Assembly (NCBI GenBank): GCA_963665935.1 | Contig: OY762510.1 | Location: 3,954,144 to 4,018,143 of the forward strand | Length of the DNA: 64,000 bases | Direction of reading: 5' to 3' | DNA from: Syntrophus sp963665935 | GTDB taxonomy: Bacteria > Desulfobacterota > Syntrophia > Syntrophales > Syntrophaceae | In this document: piece after piece, positions 8,771-16,860 of the stretch | How the letters are laid out: the number at the start of each line of letters is the position of its first letter | Position numbering within the stretch: position 1 is the first letter of the stretch | The notes under the pieces: model-generated | What the model saw: only the letters and a program-made list of their open reading frames with translations | The model's database searches: none | What the model was told of the DNA's origin: nothing | Program-made: the position numbers and the translations under genes

Positions 8771-8938
8771 TCAAGATTCTGAAGAAGACGTCCCATCTTC
8801 CGTATTCGTCGTCGAGTTTTCCGTTATCCCGTCGCCTTCCTTTTCATGATGCCGCTTTGCCATTTTATCTCTGGCTTTTTGTGCGCGCTCCATCTCCTTC
8901 TGCCGTTTAACAAATTGCGCCGGATTTTTTCTTGCCAT
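8771..8938 (-). CDS. Small highly charged protein of unknown function
   Basis: A 55-aa protein starting MARKNPAQFVKRQKEMERAQ, basic and helical in its first 35 residues and acidic/Ser-Thr-rich at the end. The ATG is chosen because GGAGGAAGGAT stands directly before it; an upstream in-frame start would add 23 residues that do not look like a signal peptide. It lies between cspA and rhlE on the same strand. The charged helix suggests binding to RNA or ribosomes, without proof. Confidence 0.65.
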   Translation of the reverse strand: MARKNPAQFVKRQKEMERAQKARDKMAKRHHEKEGDGITENSTTNTEDGTSSSES

Positions 8939-8989
8939 ATCCTTCCTCCTGTCTTCGGCATAACCGTCGCGTCCAAGGACGATACTGCT

Positions 8990-9033
8990 TAAAATAAAGA
9001 ACCCCAAAAGCCTTTTTCACAGGCTCTGGGGTT
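8990..9033 (-). terminator. Terminator downstream of cspA
   Basis: On the minus strand, AACCCCAGAGCCT pairs with AGGCTTTTGGGGTT (imperfect in the middle), followed by CTTTATTTT. It separates cspA from the 55-aa gene and rhlE, and may be leaky. Confidence 0.6.
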
Positions 9034-9129
9034 GAATGAACAGCCAAAACCAAATCTAAAAAACTTGATCTCAATACACTTTAAAAGTCCTGTAGATAGG
9101 GCTTTTAATCGCAACAGGAAGGGCGGGTT

Positions 9130-9330
9130 TTACAGCTTGCGAACATTCTCAGCAGCGGGTCCTTTTTTCCCGACAACAACATCGAAACTGACCCTGTCAC
9201 CCTCTGATAAAGATTTGAAACCTTCACCAAGGATGGCCGAATGATGAACAAATACATCCTTGCCGCCGTCCTGCTCAATAAAGCCAAAACCTTTTGAATC
9301 GTTGAACCATTTTACTGTACCTTCTGGCAT
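9130..9330 (-). CDS. cspA: Cold-shock protein, CspA family
   Basis: A 66-aa single-domain OB-fold nucleic-acid chaperone. RNP1 is KGFGFIEQDG (13-22) and RNP2 is VFVHHS (26-31); length is typical. It melts RNA secondary structure at low temperature or in growth transitions. The GGAGAGG site precedes the ATG. Its leader (9331 to about 9400) contains two inverted repeats, as in many cold-shock mRNAs. Confidence 0.93.
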   Translation of the reverse strand: MPEGTVKWFNDSKGFGFIEQDGGKDVFVHHSAILGEGFKSLSEGDRVSFDVVVGKKGPAAENVRKL

Positions 9331-9350
9331 TTTTCCTCTCCTTTACACTT

Positions 9351-9393
9351 GGCTCCTTCAAGGAACCTTTTTAATATTGTCGAACTTTTCGAC
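9351..9393 (-). promoter_or_regulatory. Hairpins in the cspA leader
   Basis: Two small inverted repeats lie upstream of cspA: GGCTCCTT-CAAGGAACC (9351-9367, one mismatch) and GTCGAA-CTT-TTCGAC (9379-9393, perfect). They could form the structured 5' leader common in cold-shock genes. The thermosensing role is inference. Confidence 0.35.
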
Positions 9394-9410
9394 GTGCAGT
9401 GTCATTTCTC

Positions 9411-9459
9411 AAACAAAATAACCGCACATTCCTTAATCTGGCTTGTGCGGTTATTTTTT
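9411..9459 (-). terminator. Bidirectional-looking terminator downstream of rlmD
   Basis: AATAACCGCACA (9417-9428) and TGTGCGGTTATT (9444-9455) form a perfect 12-bp stem with a 15-nt loop. T-rich runs follow on both strands. It lies downstream of rlmD (minus) and upstream of the cspA leader. Confidence 0.7.
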
Positions 9460-9600
9460 CGTATTTTGTTAACTACAATCAAGTACTGCACTTGTATGTG
9501 GAACATTAACTGATTTTTATTAAAATTGCAATGTTTTTTACTAAAGATATTTATCCGGAAAAATATAAAATTACTCTTTGACGAGATAAATCTTTTCCTT

Positions 9601-10839
9601 TTACCGCTCCAGAACGCTTACAACCTCGATATGTTTCGTCTGAGGGAACATATCGAGAGGCTGCAGTTCTTTCAATGTATAGCCGCCGTCCAGCAGTCGC
9701 CGCATATCCCGGGCCTGGGTGGTTGGATTGCAGGAAATATAAACAATCCGGCAAGGCTTCAGGCGAAGCAGACCTTCCAGGACATCGGCACTGCAGCCGA
9801 TTCTCGGAGGGTCCAGGACAACGACATCGACGGGGGTTTTTCTTTCCCAAAAATGCTTTTTCAAGATCTCGCCAACATCGCCGGCGTAAAATTCCCCGTT
9901 TGACACGCCCTCTTCCCGGAGATTCTCTTCGGCGCAGCCGATGGCCTCCCTGTCCGCATCCACTCCGAAGAGCCGCTGCACGCGAGGCGCCAGGAAGAGG
10001 GAGAAGAGACCGGAACCGCAGTAGGCATCGAGAAGATTCTCGGCTCCCGACAGCGCACAGGCTCGAACCACAGTATCAACCATCGTTTCCACGAGGGACA
10101 AGTTGGCCTGAAAGAATCCCGAAGCAGGCACACGCAGGATTTTTCCTTTGACCTGCCGGAGCACGCGATTTCCCCGGACGGGAGAATGGCCGGGGTCAAC
10201 GGATGCGGCGCCCGTTTCAGACCAGAGGACCACCCTCTTCTCTCCTTTCCCGCCTTTCCGGTTGGAAGGGGAAGGCCTTTCCAGCTTCTTCCGGAGCACT
10301 GCCAGGGAACGGTTGATGGACTCATCGACGATTTCACACCGCGACACCGGAACGATCCGGCTGTCGGCCGCCTCCTTGTAGCCGATCAGGGCGGACTTTC
10401 CCGGCGCAAACCGGAGATGGAACTCCGCCTTTCCCCGGTAGGCATAGGGCATCGGCGAGGGGAGAACCTCCCGGACGGGTGGGTCCGGAACCTTTCCGAT
10501 TCGCGCCAGGGCTTCTCCAACCTGTCTTTTTTTAAGCTCCAGTTGATGGGCATAGGCAATATGCTGATACTGGCATCCCCCACAGCGCTCGTAGTGCGGA
10601 CATTTAGCTTCTGTCCGGAAGGGGGAGGGGTTCAATATCCGGCATATCCGCCCCGTGGCGTATGATCGGCGTATCCCGTCAATTTCAATCTCCACCGTGT
10701 CCCCGTCAACGGCGAAGGGGACAAAAACAACCAGGCTGCCATGCCTGCCGACCCCGGAACCTCCGAAAGCAACGCTGTCCATGGTCACTTCCAGCCGATC
10801 TCCGATTTCAATCCTCTTCTCCGTATTCGTCCCCTTCAA
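9601..10839 (-). CDS. rlmD: 23S rRNA (uracil-5-)-methyltransferase, RlmD/RumA family
   Basis: A 412-aa SAM-dependent RNA m5U methyltransferase. It has an N-terminal TRAM RNA-binding domain (about 9-65), a [4Fe-4S] motif in CPHYERCGGCQ, a Rossmann methyltransferase domain (LLDAYCGSGLF) and the catalytic cysteine in ISCNPTT. Both possible starts are TTG; I chose 10839 because GGAGAG lies five bases upstream and it begins just before TRAM. The alternative at 10923 adds 28 non-conserved residues. TrmFO-independent tRNA or other 23S target sites cannot be excluded. Confidence 0.85.
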   Translation of the reverse strand: MKGTNTEKRIEIGDRLEVTMDSVAFGGSGVGRHGSLVVFVPFAVDGDTVEIEIDGIRRSYATGRICRILNPSPFRTEAKCPHYERCGGCQYQHIAYAHQLELKKRQVGEALARIGKVPDPPVREVLPSPMPYAYRGKAEFHLRFAPGKSALIGYKEAADSRIVPVSRCEIVDESINRSLAVLRKKLERPSPSNRKGGKGEKRVVLWSETGAASVDPGHSPVRGNRVLRQVKGKILRVPASGFFQANLSLVETMVDTVVRACALSGAENLLDAYCGSGLFSLFLAPRVQRLFGVDADREAIGCAEENLREEGVSNGEFYAGDVGEILKKHFWERKTPVDVVVLDPPRIGCSADVLEGLLRLKPCRIVYISCNPTTQARDMRRLLDGGYTLKELQPLDMFPQTKHIEVVSVLER

Positions 10840-11059
10840 TTGATCTCTCCATTTTTCGGCAGAATCGGACTTTCCAGGCTTTTTACAGAGGGAAAGAGGG
10901 ATTCTCTGCAAAAAAGACGTCAAAAAATCCGCCGAAGCGCTCCCGCAAGCTTGAATTTTGCTTCCTCATCCGAATTATGATCCCGGCCACCCGGAAGGGT
11001 CAGGAAATACCCTGCTATTTCCCTTTACAAGCCCATAAAATACTGATAGGAAACCGACC

Positions 11060-12250
11060 ATGATTCCAGAAACCAGTTTAGATACCATGCAAAATAAAAA
11101 TGTCCATCATTTGTTTATCGAAGATAAGGAAATAATCCTGGTAGGCACGGCTCATGTGTCACGGGAAAGCGCCGATCTGGTGGAACGCGTCATATCCGAG
11201 GAAAATCCGGACACGGTGTGTATTGAGCTCTGTCATGCCCGCTTTGACGCCCTGAAAAAAAAGGACCAATGGCAGGAAATGGACATCATGAAGGTCATCC
11301 GGGAAAAACGGACTTCTCTCCTCCTTTCCCAGCTTCTTATGATGTCCTTCCAGAAAAAAATTGCTGAGAAGTTCAACATTCATCCCGGCGAAGAAATGCT
11401 GCGGGCCATGGCCCTGGCAGAAAAACTGGGGACCAACATCGTTCTGGCCGATCGGGAAATCCGGGTGACCCTCCTGCGCACCTGGAGAAAGATGCGCTTT
11501 TTCAGCAAAGTCAAACTGATGTCGGAGATGTTTCTCTCCCTTTTCATGACGGAAGACATTGAAGAAGAGGACATTGAAAAGCTCAAGGAGCATGATGTCC
11601 TGGACATGACACTCCGCCAGTTCGGCGAAAAGATGCCGGACCTGAAAAAAACGCTGATTGATGAGCGGGATCAGTACCTCGCCGCTTCCATTCGCTCCGC
11701 CGCCGGAAACAAGGTGGTCGCCGTGGTCGGCGCGGGTCATGTTCCGGGTATTGTCCGTACCATCGAGGCAAATCAGGAGGTTGACAAGGAGGCCATTTCG
11801 ATCATTCCTCCCCCGGGCATCGGAGGCCAAATCTTTGGTTGGGGATTTTCCCTGGCTATTATCGGGATTTTTATTGCCGGTTTCTTCAACTCCGGGTTTT
11901 CAACGAGCCTCGCTATGATTCTTTCCTGGTCCTCCATCACGGCGATCTGCGCCGCAGTCGGCGCAATTCTTCTCCTGGCCCATCCGCTGACCATTGCCGC
12001 AGCGGCCTGTTCAGCCCCCATTGCCACCCTCCATCCCCTGATCGCTACGGGCTGGGTTGCGGGTCTGATGGAGGCAACGATCCGCAAACCGAAGGTCAAG
12101 GATTTTCTCAGCCTGAAGGACGATATCCTGACCGTTCGGGGGTTCCTGCGCAACAAGATCACCCGGATTCTTTTGTTGATCGCCGTCGTGAACCTGACGA
12201 CTTCCATAGGCACGTTCGCCGCAATCCCGGTCATTATGAAATACTTTTAG
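11060..12250 (+). CDS. TraB/PrgY-family membrane protein
   Basis: A 396-aa protein with an N-terminal TraB domain (residues about 15-240), containing ILVGTAHVS and a central AVVGAGHVPGI. At least four hydrophobic segments follow (about 255-345 and 368-392). TraB/PrgY proteins are distant relatives of the TIKI/EreA metalloprotease-like fold and are linked to removing peptide pheromones. The bacterial housekeeping role is unknown. A rhomboid protease gene follows 25 bp downstream, so both may handle membrane or peptide substrates. Confidence 0.75.
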   Translation: MIPETSLDTMQNKNVHHLFIEDKEIILVGTAHVSRESADLVERVISEENPDTVCIELCHARFDALKKKDQWQEMDIMKVIREKRTSLLLSQLLMMSFQKKIAEKFNIHPGEEMLRAMALAEKLGTNIVLADREIRVTLLRTWRKMRFFSKVKLMSEMFLSLFMTEDIEEEDIEKLKEHDVLDMTLRQFGEKMPDLKKTLIDERDQYLAASIRSAAGNKVVAVVGAGHVPGIVRTIEANQEVDKEAISIIPPPGIGGQIFGWGFSLAIIGIFIAGFFNSGFSTSLAMILSWSSITAICAAVGAILLLAHPLTIAAAACSAPIATLHPLIATGWVAGLMEATIRKPKVKDFLSLKDDILTVRGFLRNKITRILLLIAVVNLTTSIGTFAAIPVIMKYF

Positions 12251-12275
12251 TTTCTTCCTTTTCTTATGAGGGACT

Positions 12276-13121
12276 ATGGCTGCCCCCGGTAAAACCTCTC
12301 TCCTCTGTCCCCGTTGCCGCAAGCTCATCAGTGCTGATGAGCCCCAATGCCCCTACTGCGGATTGAGACGCCCGGGATCGCGATGGCTGTCCGGATTTAT
12401 CTGGCGTCTGAGCAGTGGAGCCCTGGACCCGGTTCGCATTCTGATTTACATCAACGTGGCGTTTTTCCTGCTGTCTCTCCTTTTGAACCTGTCGGCCACG
12501 AGAATATCCCATCAGCCCCTGACGCTTCTCTCCCCCTCCAACAGCAGCCTTTTTGCCCTGGGCGCTACAGGGGCGATTCCACTGGGGCAATATGGGCGCT
12601 GGTGGACCCTCATCTCCGCCTCTTTTCTTCATGGCGGAATCCTCCACATTTTCTTCAACATGGCCGCTCTTTCCCAACTCGGTTATTTTGTTCTTCGAGA
12701 ATATGGATTCAACCGCTTCATCCTCATTTATATCCTCTCAGGTATCGCCGGTTTTCTCCTGTCCGCCATCGTCGGCGTCATTTTTACCATGGGCGCCTCC
12801 GCCAGTCTCTGCGGCCTCATCGGCGCGATTCTCTTCTACGGCAAGAGCCGAGGCGGGTTCTACGGTGAGGCCATCTACAAACAGGCCACCGGCTGGATTG
12901 TGGGTCTGGTGCTTTTCGGCCTTTTTTTGCCGGGCATCAACAACTGGGCGCACGGCGGCGGACTTGTTGCCGGTATTCTGCTGGGGTTCTTTCTGGGATA
13001 TGAAGACCAGTCAGAGGAAACGTCTCTTATTCAGATTCTCGGGACCTGTTGTATTTTTCTGACGGCAACGGTCCTGCTCTGGGCGGCGATGCGGTCCCTC
13101 CTCGCCTTTTTTCTCGCATAA
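12276..13121 (+). CDS. Rhomboid intramembrane serine protease with N-terminal zinc ribbon
   Basis: A 281-aa protein. Residues 11-29 hold two CxxC pairs (CPRCRK and CPYCG), a zinc-ribbon signature. A rhomboid domain with about six membrane helices follows (about 52-280). The catalytic serine is S175 in GASAS and the histidine is H226 in NNWAHGGG; the HxxxxHxxFN element is at 119-128. It cleaves transmembrane substrates within the membrane. It is probably co-transcribed with the TraB-like gene. Confidence 0.87.
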   Translation: MAAPGKTSLLCPRCRKLISADEPQCPYCGLRRPGSRWLSGFIWRLSSGALDPVRILIYINVAFFLLSLLLNLSATRISHQPLTLLSPSNSSLFALGATGAIPLGQYGRWWTLISASFLHGGILHIFFNMAALSQLGYFVLREYGFNRFILIYILSGIAGFLLSAIVGVIFTMGASASLCGLIGAILFYGKSRGGFYGEAIYKQATGWIVGLVLFGLFLPGINNWAHGGGLVAGILLGFFLGYEDQSEETSLIQILGTCCIFLTATVLLWAAMRSLLAFFLA

Positions 13122-13231
13122 AATATAATTCTTATTGACTTAATTGCCGCTTGTTTATATGGAAAATCCATGTTCAGGGTAAACAACCGGTGGATCTATT
13201 CAACGATAAAAAATACGAGGAGAAAGCCTTC

Positions 13232-13657
13232 ATGCATTCGTTCAAATTTAGCGGATTTATCGTCATTCTGTTGAGTCTGGCATTGCTTTCCGGCTGTGAT
13301 ACGGCAGTCATCAGCAACGGAAACATCATGGGCATCCAGTCCGGTCAGTTTCTTTACAAAAACGGCTATCTGCAGGCAACCTATTCCGCTGACATGGACA
13401 ACATCTGGCAGGCTTGTGAACAAACCCTTCAGGAACTGAAGGCGACCAACATCCGCAAAGAGCGCAAAATCGCTTCCGGCACCCTTACAGCTGACCTTTA
13501 TGATGACAAAATCATTATGGAAATTTCCTATGTGGAAAGGGATAAGATCTCTGTAGCCGTGCTGGCAGGCATGGGCGGCAATCAACTGGCGTCACGGCTC
13601 ATCCACGAAAAAATCGGGAAGGCGCTGTCCGCGATGGGTGCAATCAGATCCTCTTAA
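13232..13657 (+). CDS. DUF3568-like lipoprotein
   Basis: A 141-aa lipoprotein. The ATG at 13232 is preferred over upstream frames because GAGGAGAAAG precedes it and it starts directly at a lipoprotein signal ending LLSGC. The mature part (pattern Y..A.L.AT...D....W.A...AL..L) resembles the DUF3568 group of small periplasmic lipoproteins of unknown role. It stands alone. Confidence 0.65.
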   Translation: MHSFKFSGFIVILLSLALLSGCDTAVISNGNIMGIQSGQFLYKNGYLQATYSADMDNIWQACEQTLQELKATNIRKERKIASGTLTADLYDDKIIMEISYVERDKISVAVLAGMGGNQLASRLIHEKIGKALSAMGAIRSS

Positions 13658-13734
13658 GGGTTCCTTGTCCTACTTACAGCCATTCGACGATCATGAGACC
13701 ATAATTATTTATAATAAAAGAGGGGATAGATAAC

Positions 13735-14256
13735 ATGGCAAAAGATAATCAGGGGTCAATAGCAACCAGAGACGATCAGGCCGTAGCGGACCAAATCGAT
13801 CTAAGCCGGGAATCCGAGTTGGAAAGCAGCATCCAGCGTCTGGAGGAATTGAACTCAGCCCTGAAATCCCTACTGAGACACAGGGATCAGGACAAGCGGG
13901 ATATGGAAGAGCGGTTTCTTTCCAACGTCAAGGAACTTGTTATTCCCTATATCCAGAAATTGAAAGAAACGGAGCTCATTGGCCTGCAGTCCACCTTTGT
14001 GGAAATTGCAGAATCCAACCTCAACGATATCATGTCGCCCTTCCTGCAAAAAATCACCTCCCGTTACCGGAACTTTACCCCGAAGGAGATTCAGGTCGCC
14101 AGCCTGATCAAGGAAGGAAAACGAACAAAGGAAATCGCCCAGGTTCTGGGAATTTCGAAAAGCGCCATCGATCTTCACCGGAACAGTATCCGCAACAAAC
14201 TGGGGTTGATCAATAAAAAGACCAATCTCCGTTCCTATCTGATGTCTCTTTTCTAA
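13735..14256 (+). CDS. LuxR-type DNA-binding regulator with N-terminal coiled coil
   Basis: A 173-aa protein. Residues about 22-75 are heptad-rich and probably coiled coil. The C-terminal 65 residues form a LuxR/GerE helix-turn-helix (FTPKEIQVASLIKEGKRTKE, then IAQVLGISKSAIDLHRNSIR). No receiver or ligand domain is present, so it may dimerise through the coil or answer to a partner. PAS-less stand-alone LuxR proteins of this sort are common in syntrophic deltaproteobacteria. GGGGATAG precedes the ATG. Confidence 0.8.
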   Translation: MAKDNQGSIATRDDQAVADQIDLSRESELESSIQRLEELNSALKSLLRHRDQDKRDMEERFLSNVKELVIPYIQKLKETELIGLQSTFVEIAESNLNDIMSPFLQKITSRYRNFTPKEIQVASLIKEGKRTKEIAQVLGISKSAIDLHRNSIRNKLGLINKKTNLRSYLMSLF

Positions 14257-14270
14257 ATCGTTCTCTTATC

Positions 14271-14311
14271 GGGGTGGCTCCAGGAAGAGTTCCTCGGACT
14301 TCAGCCACCCC
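14271..14311 (+). terminator. Hairpin downstream of the LuxR-type gene
   Basis: GGGGTGGCT (14271-14279) and AGCCACCCC (14303-14311) form a 9-bp perfect stem with a 23-nt loop, 15 bp past the stop codon. The T run is weak (CGTCCGTTTGTCCTT). It also lies before the converging DMT gene. Confidence 0.5.
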
Positions 14312-14382
14312 GTCCGTTTGTCCTTACGGGGATTTGTTTGCCCCCTTCGTATTCTTCGAATAAACATCCTTATCTTTTTTAT

Positions 14383-15249
14383 TCAGGACTGTCCCAGTTT
14401 CATCAGCAGAAGGGATAGAACCGTCATCAGAATCCCTGAGGTTTTCAGGAGCGTCAATCTCTCCCGATAGACCACCGCTGCAAGGAGATTGGCAAGGACG
14501 AAGTTCATCCCCACCACGGGAACAATGATGGACAGGGGACCCGTCTTCATGGCCGAAAGCAGGGTGACAAAGGCCGCAAAATTGACCAGCCCCACCAGGA
14601 AACCGATCAACAGGGCCTCTCCGTAACGGCGACTGGCCCCCCCCTTCTCGAAGGGCTTCTGCAAACCCACGGAAAATAGCATGCTGAGCGCATAGGTAAG
14701 GGCAATGAAGGCCATCGAATTTGTGTACAAAGCGGCAAACTTGCTGGAAACGGCCGCCACGGCGCCCGACAGGACGGCCAGTCCGATCAGGAGAAATCCC
14801 TTGCGAAAGTTCCGACTCTCCTTCCGTTCCTCCTCGGAAAACCGCGTCAAGGTCAGGATGACGCCGATGGCGAGAAAAATCCCGGCGATCTGATAGCCGT
14901 TCAACGAATCCTTGAAGTAGACGAGAGAGAAGAGGACCACCAATACGGTGTTCAACCGCGTCACGGGATAGACGATATTCGTGGGCAGATAGCGGAGCGC
15001 CTCAATGGTCACGACCGTGTCGACAAAAAAGGTCAGGCTGTTGATGACGGCCAGGGCCAGCAGCCAGGTCGGGTTTATCAGTGTTTCATCGGAGGCGAAC
15101 CAGCAGACCGCGCTCAGAAGCGCCACCGTCCCCATGAAGGAGAGGGTTGTCCAGGCGGTGTTGCAGTTCCGCTCCGCCGAAACTTTATAGAGGAATCGCT
15201 GAACCCCGTAGAGGAAAAAACAGACCATCGTCAGGAAAAACCAGTTCAT
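14383..15249 (-). CDS. EamA/DMT-family transporter
   Basis: A 288-aa inner-membrane protein with about ten hydrophobic helices in two EamA repeats (about 3-135 and 150-285), the standard drug/metabolite transporter architecture. The substrate cannot be predicted. It lies 18 bp downstream of the peroxiredoxin gene on the same strand and is probably co-transcribed with it. Confidence 0.75.
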   Translation of the reverse strand: MNWFFLTMVCFFLYGVQRFLYKVSAERNCNTAWTTLSFMGTVALLSAVCWFASDETLINPTWLLALAVINSLTFFVDTVVTIEALRYLPTNIVYPVTRLNTVLVVLFSLVYFKDSLNGYQIAGIFLAIGVILTLTRFSEEERKESRNFRKGFLLIGLAVLSGAVAAVSSKFAALYTNSMAFIALTYALSMLFSVGLQKPFEKGGASRRYGEALLIGFLVGLVNFAAFVTLLSAMKTGPLSIIVPVVGMNFVLANLLAAVVYRERLTLLKTSGILMTVLSLLLMKLGQS

Positions 15250-15267
15250 AAGCTTGCCCCGGACACT

Positions 15268-15735
15268 TCACGCAATTCCCAGTACTCCCATCGTCTTGGG
15301 GATCGTGTCGCCGGGACTCACCTTGTACCAGGCCGCCAGGATTCGGCCCTCCTCATCGATCAGGAAGGTGGAGCGGACGATTCCGAAATATTTCTTCCCG
15401 TAGAGGGATTTCTCACCCCAGACGCCATAGGCATCCGCCACAGAGTGATCCGCATCCGACAGCAGCGGGAAGGTCAGCTGAAGCTTATCACTGAACTTCT
15501 TCTGTGCGACAGGGGAATCGGGACTGATCCCCACTGCCTCCACCCCGTTTTCCTCGAGCTTGACTTGTGCGTCCCGCACGGCTTCGGTCTGTCTCGTGCA
15601 CCCGGAAGTGCCTGCCTTCGGATAAAAATAAAGGAGAAGCTTTCTTCCTTTGAACTTTTCCAGCGTTACCGTTTTCCCGGACGGATCGGCAAGGGCAAAG
15701 CCGGGCGCCTGATCCCCTTTTTTCAATTTGTCCAC
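15268..15735 (-). CDS. bcp: Peroxiredoxin of the Bcp/PrxQ type, apparently 1-Cys
   Basis: A 155-aa thiol peroxidase. The GTG start is chosen because CAGGAGGTG lies just before it and the product then has normal Bcp length; longer in-frame starts add a non-conserved extension. The peroxidatic cysteine is in YFYPKAGTSGCTRQTEAVRD. The resolving cysteine usually five residues later is absent (TRQTE). It removes peroxides, relevant for an anaerobe meeting oxygen. It heads a two-gene unit with the DMT transporter. Confidence 0.85.
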   Translation of the reverse strand: MDKLKKGDQAPGFALADPSGKTVTLEKFKGRKLLLYFYPKAGTSGCTRQTEAVRDAQVKLEENGVEAVGISPDSPVAQKKFSDKLQLTFPLLSDADHSVADAYGVWGEKSLYGKKYFGIVRSTFLIDEEGRILAAWYKVSPGDTIPKTMGVLGIA

Positions 15736-15965
15736 TCGGAACACCTCCTGTGTTTTCCTTTTTAAGATGTCGCCTTTTATAAATACATCCCTTTCCTCCG
15801 GACCGTTCCGAATGACGGACCATCCGGCCTCTGAGATTCTTGATACTCTATTATGACCGACATTGTTTTTCAACAGCAGATGAAAGAAATGATCGACAAA
15901 ACTGGAAGATTTTTGTAGGTTTTCTCTGGTTTACAACTTTGGCCATGGAAGGGATGTCGGAAGAA

Positions 15966-16850
15966 ATGAGAAGTAAACGGCTTCTTTGCCTTTGCGCATT
16001 GATCCTCTGTATGCTGCTTCTGGCAGCTTGTCTGCCGAAGGAAATCCCCCCACCGCAAAGGCCGGCGAAGATTGCCGTCGTTCTGGGGGCAGGCGCTTCC
16101 CGGGGGTTTGCCCACGTGGGAGTTCTGAAGGTGCTGGAGAACCAGCAGATCCCGGTCTCCCTGATCGTTGGAACGAGCGCGGGGAGTTTCGTCGGCTCCC
16201 TCTATGCTTCGGGAATCAGCGCCTTCGAACTGCAGCGGATTGCCCTGGCGCTGGAGAAGAACGATCTGGCCGATCTGACTTTTCCCGACAACGGCTTCAT
16301 CCGCGGAGAGAAGCTGGAGAATTACGTGAACCGGATGGTCCGCCAGACGCCCATCGAAAAGCTGAAGATCCCCTTCCGGGCCGTCGCGACGAACCTTCAG
16401 ACCGGCTCGGAGATCGTTTTCGGGACGGGAAACACGGGCAAAGCCGTTCGGGCGAGCTGCTCCATTCCCGGCATCGTTCAGCCGGTATGGATCTCAGGAA
16501 AGCCTTATGTTGACGGGGGCGTGGTAAGCCCTGTCCCTGTCCTGGCAGCGAAACAGGCCGGCGCCGATGTGGTCATCGCCGTGGACATCTCCGCCGGGGT
16601 CGGGGGTTCGATACCCCAGGGAATCGTGGAGACGATCCTCCAGTCCATTGACATCATGTATGCGAAAATTGCCGCATCCCAGACCGTCTATGCCGATGTG
16701 ATCATCGCTCCCAGAGTAAGCAACATCGGCTCGGGCGACTTCGACAAGCGCAACGAGGCGATCCTTGAAGGGGAAAAGGCGGCTACTCTGGCCCTGCCTC
16801 GCATTCAGCAGATCATGGCCAAACTCCGCCAGGAGGGAAGACTGAGGTAG
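15966..16850 (+). CDS. Patatin-like phospholipase lipoprotein, RssA-like
   Basis: A 294-aa lipoprotein: signal segment then a lipobox (LLAAC), then a patatin domain. Patatin marks are the oxyanion loop GAGASRGFAHVGVL, nucleophile serine in GTSAGS, and the dyad aspartate in DGGVVSP. Starts at 15945, 15954 and 15966 are all possible; 15966 gives the most compact signal peptide. Likely an envelope serine lipase or acyl hydrolase. It converges on the histidine kinase gene with only 10 bp between the stops. Confidence 0.8.
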   Translation: MRSKRLLCLCALILCMLLLAACLPKEIPPPQRPAKIAVVLGAGASRGFAHVGVLKVLENQQIPVSLIVGTSAGSFVGSLYASGISAFELQRIALALEKNDLADLTFPDNGFIRGEKLENYVNRMVRQTPIEKLKIPFRAVATNLQTGSEIVFGTGNTGKAVRASCSIPGIVQPVWISGKPYVDGGVVSPVPVLAAKQAGADVVIAVDISAGVGGSIPQGIVETILQSIDIMYAKIAASQTVYADVIIAPRVSNIGSGDFDKRNEAILEGEKAATLALPRIQQIMAKLRQEGRLR

Positions 16851-16860
16851 GAGCATTCTG

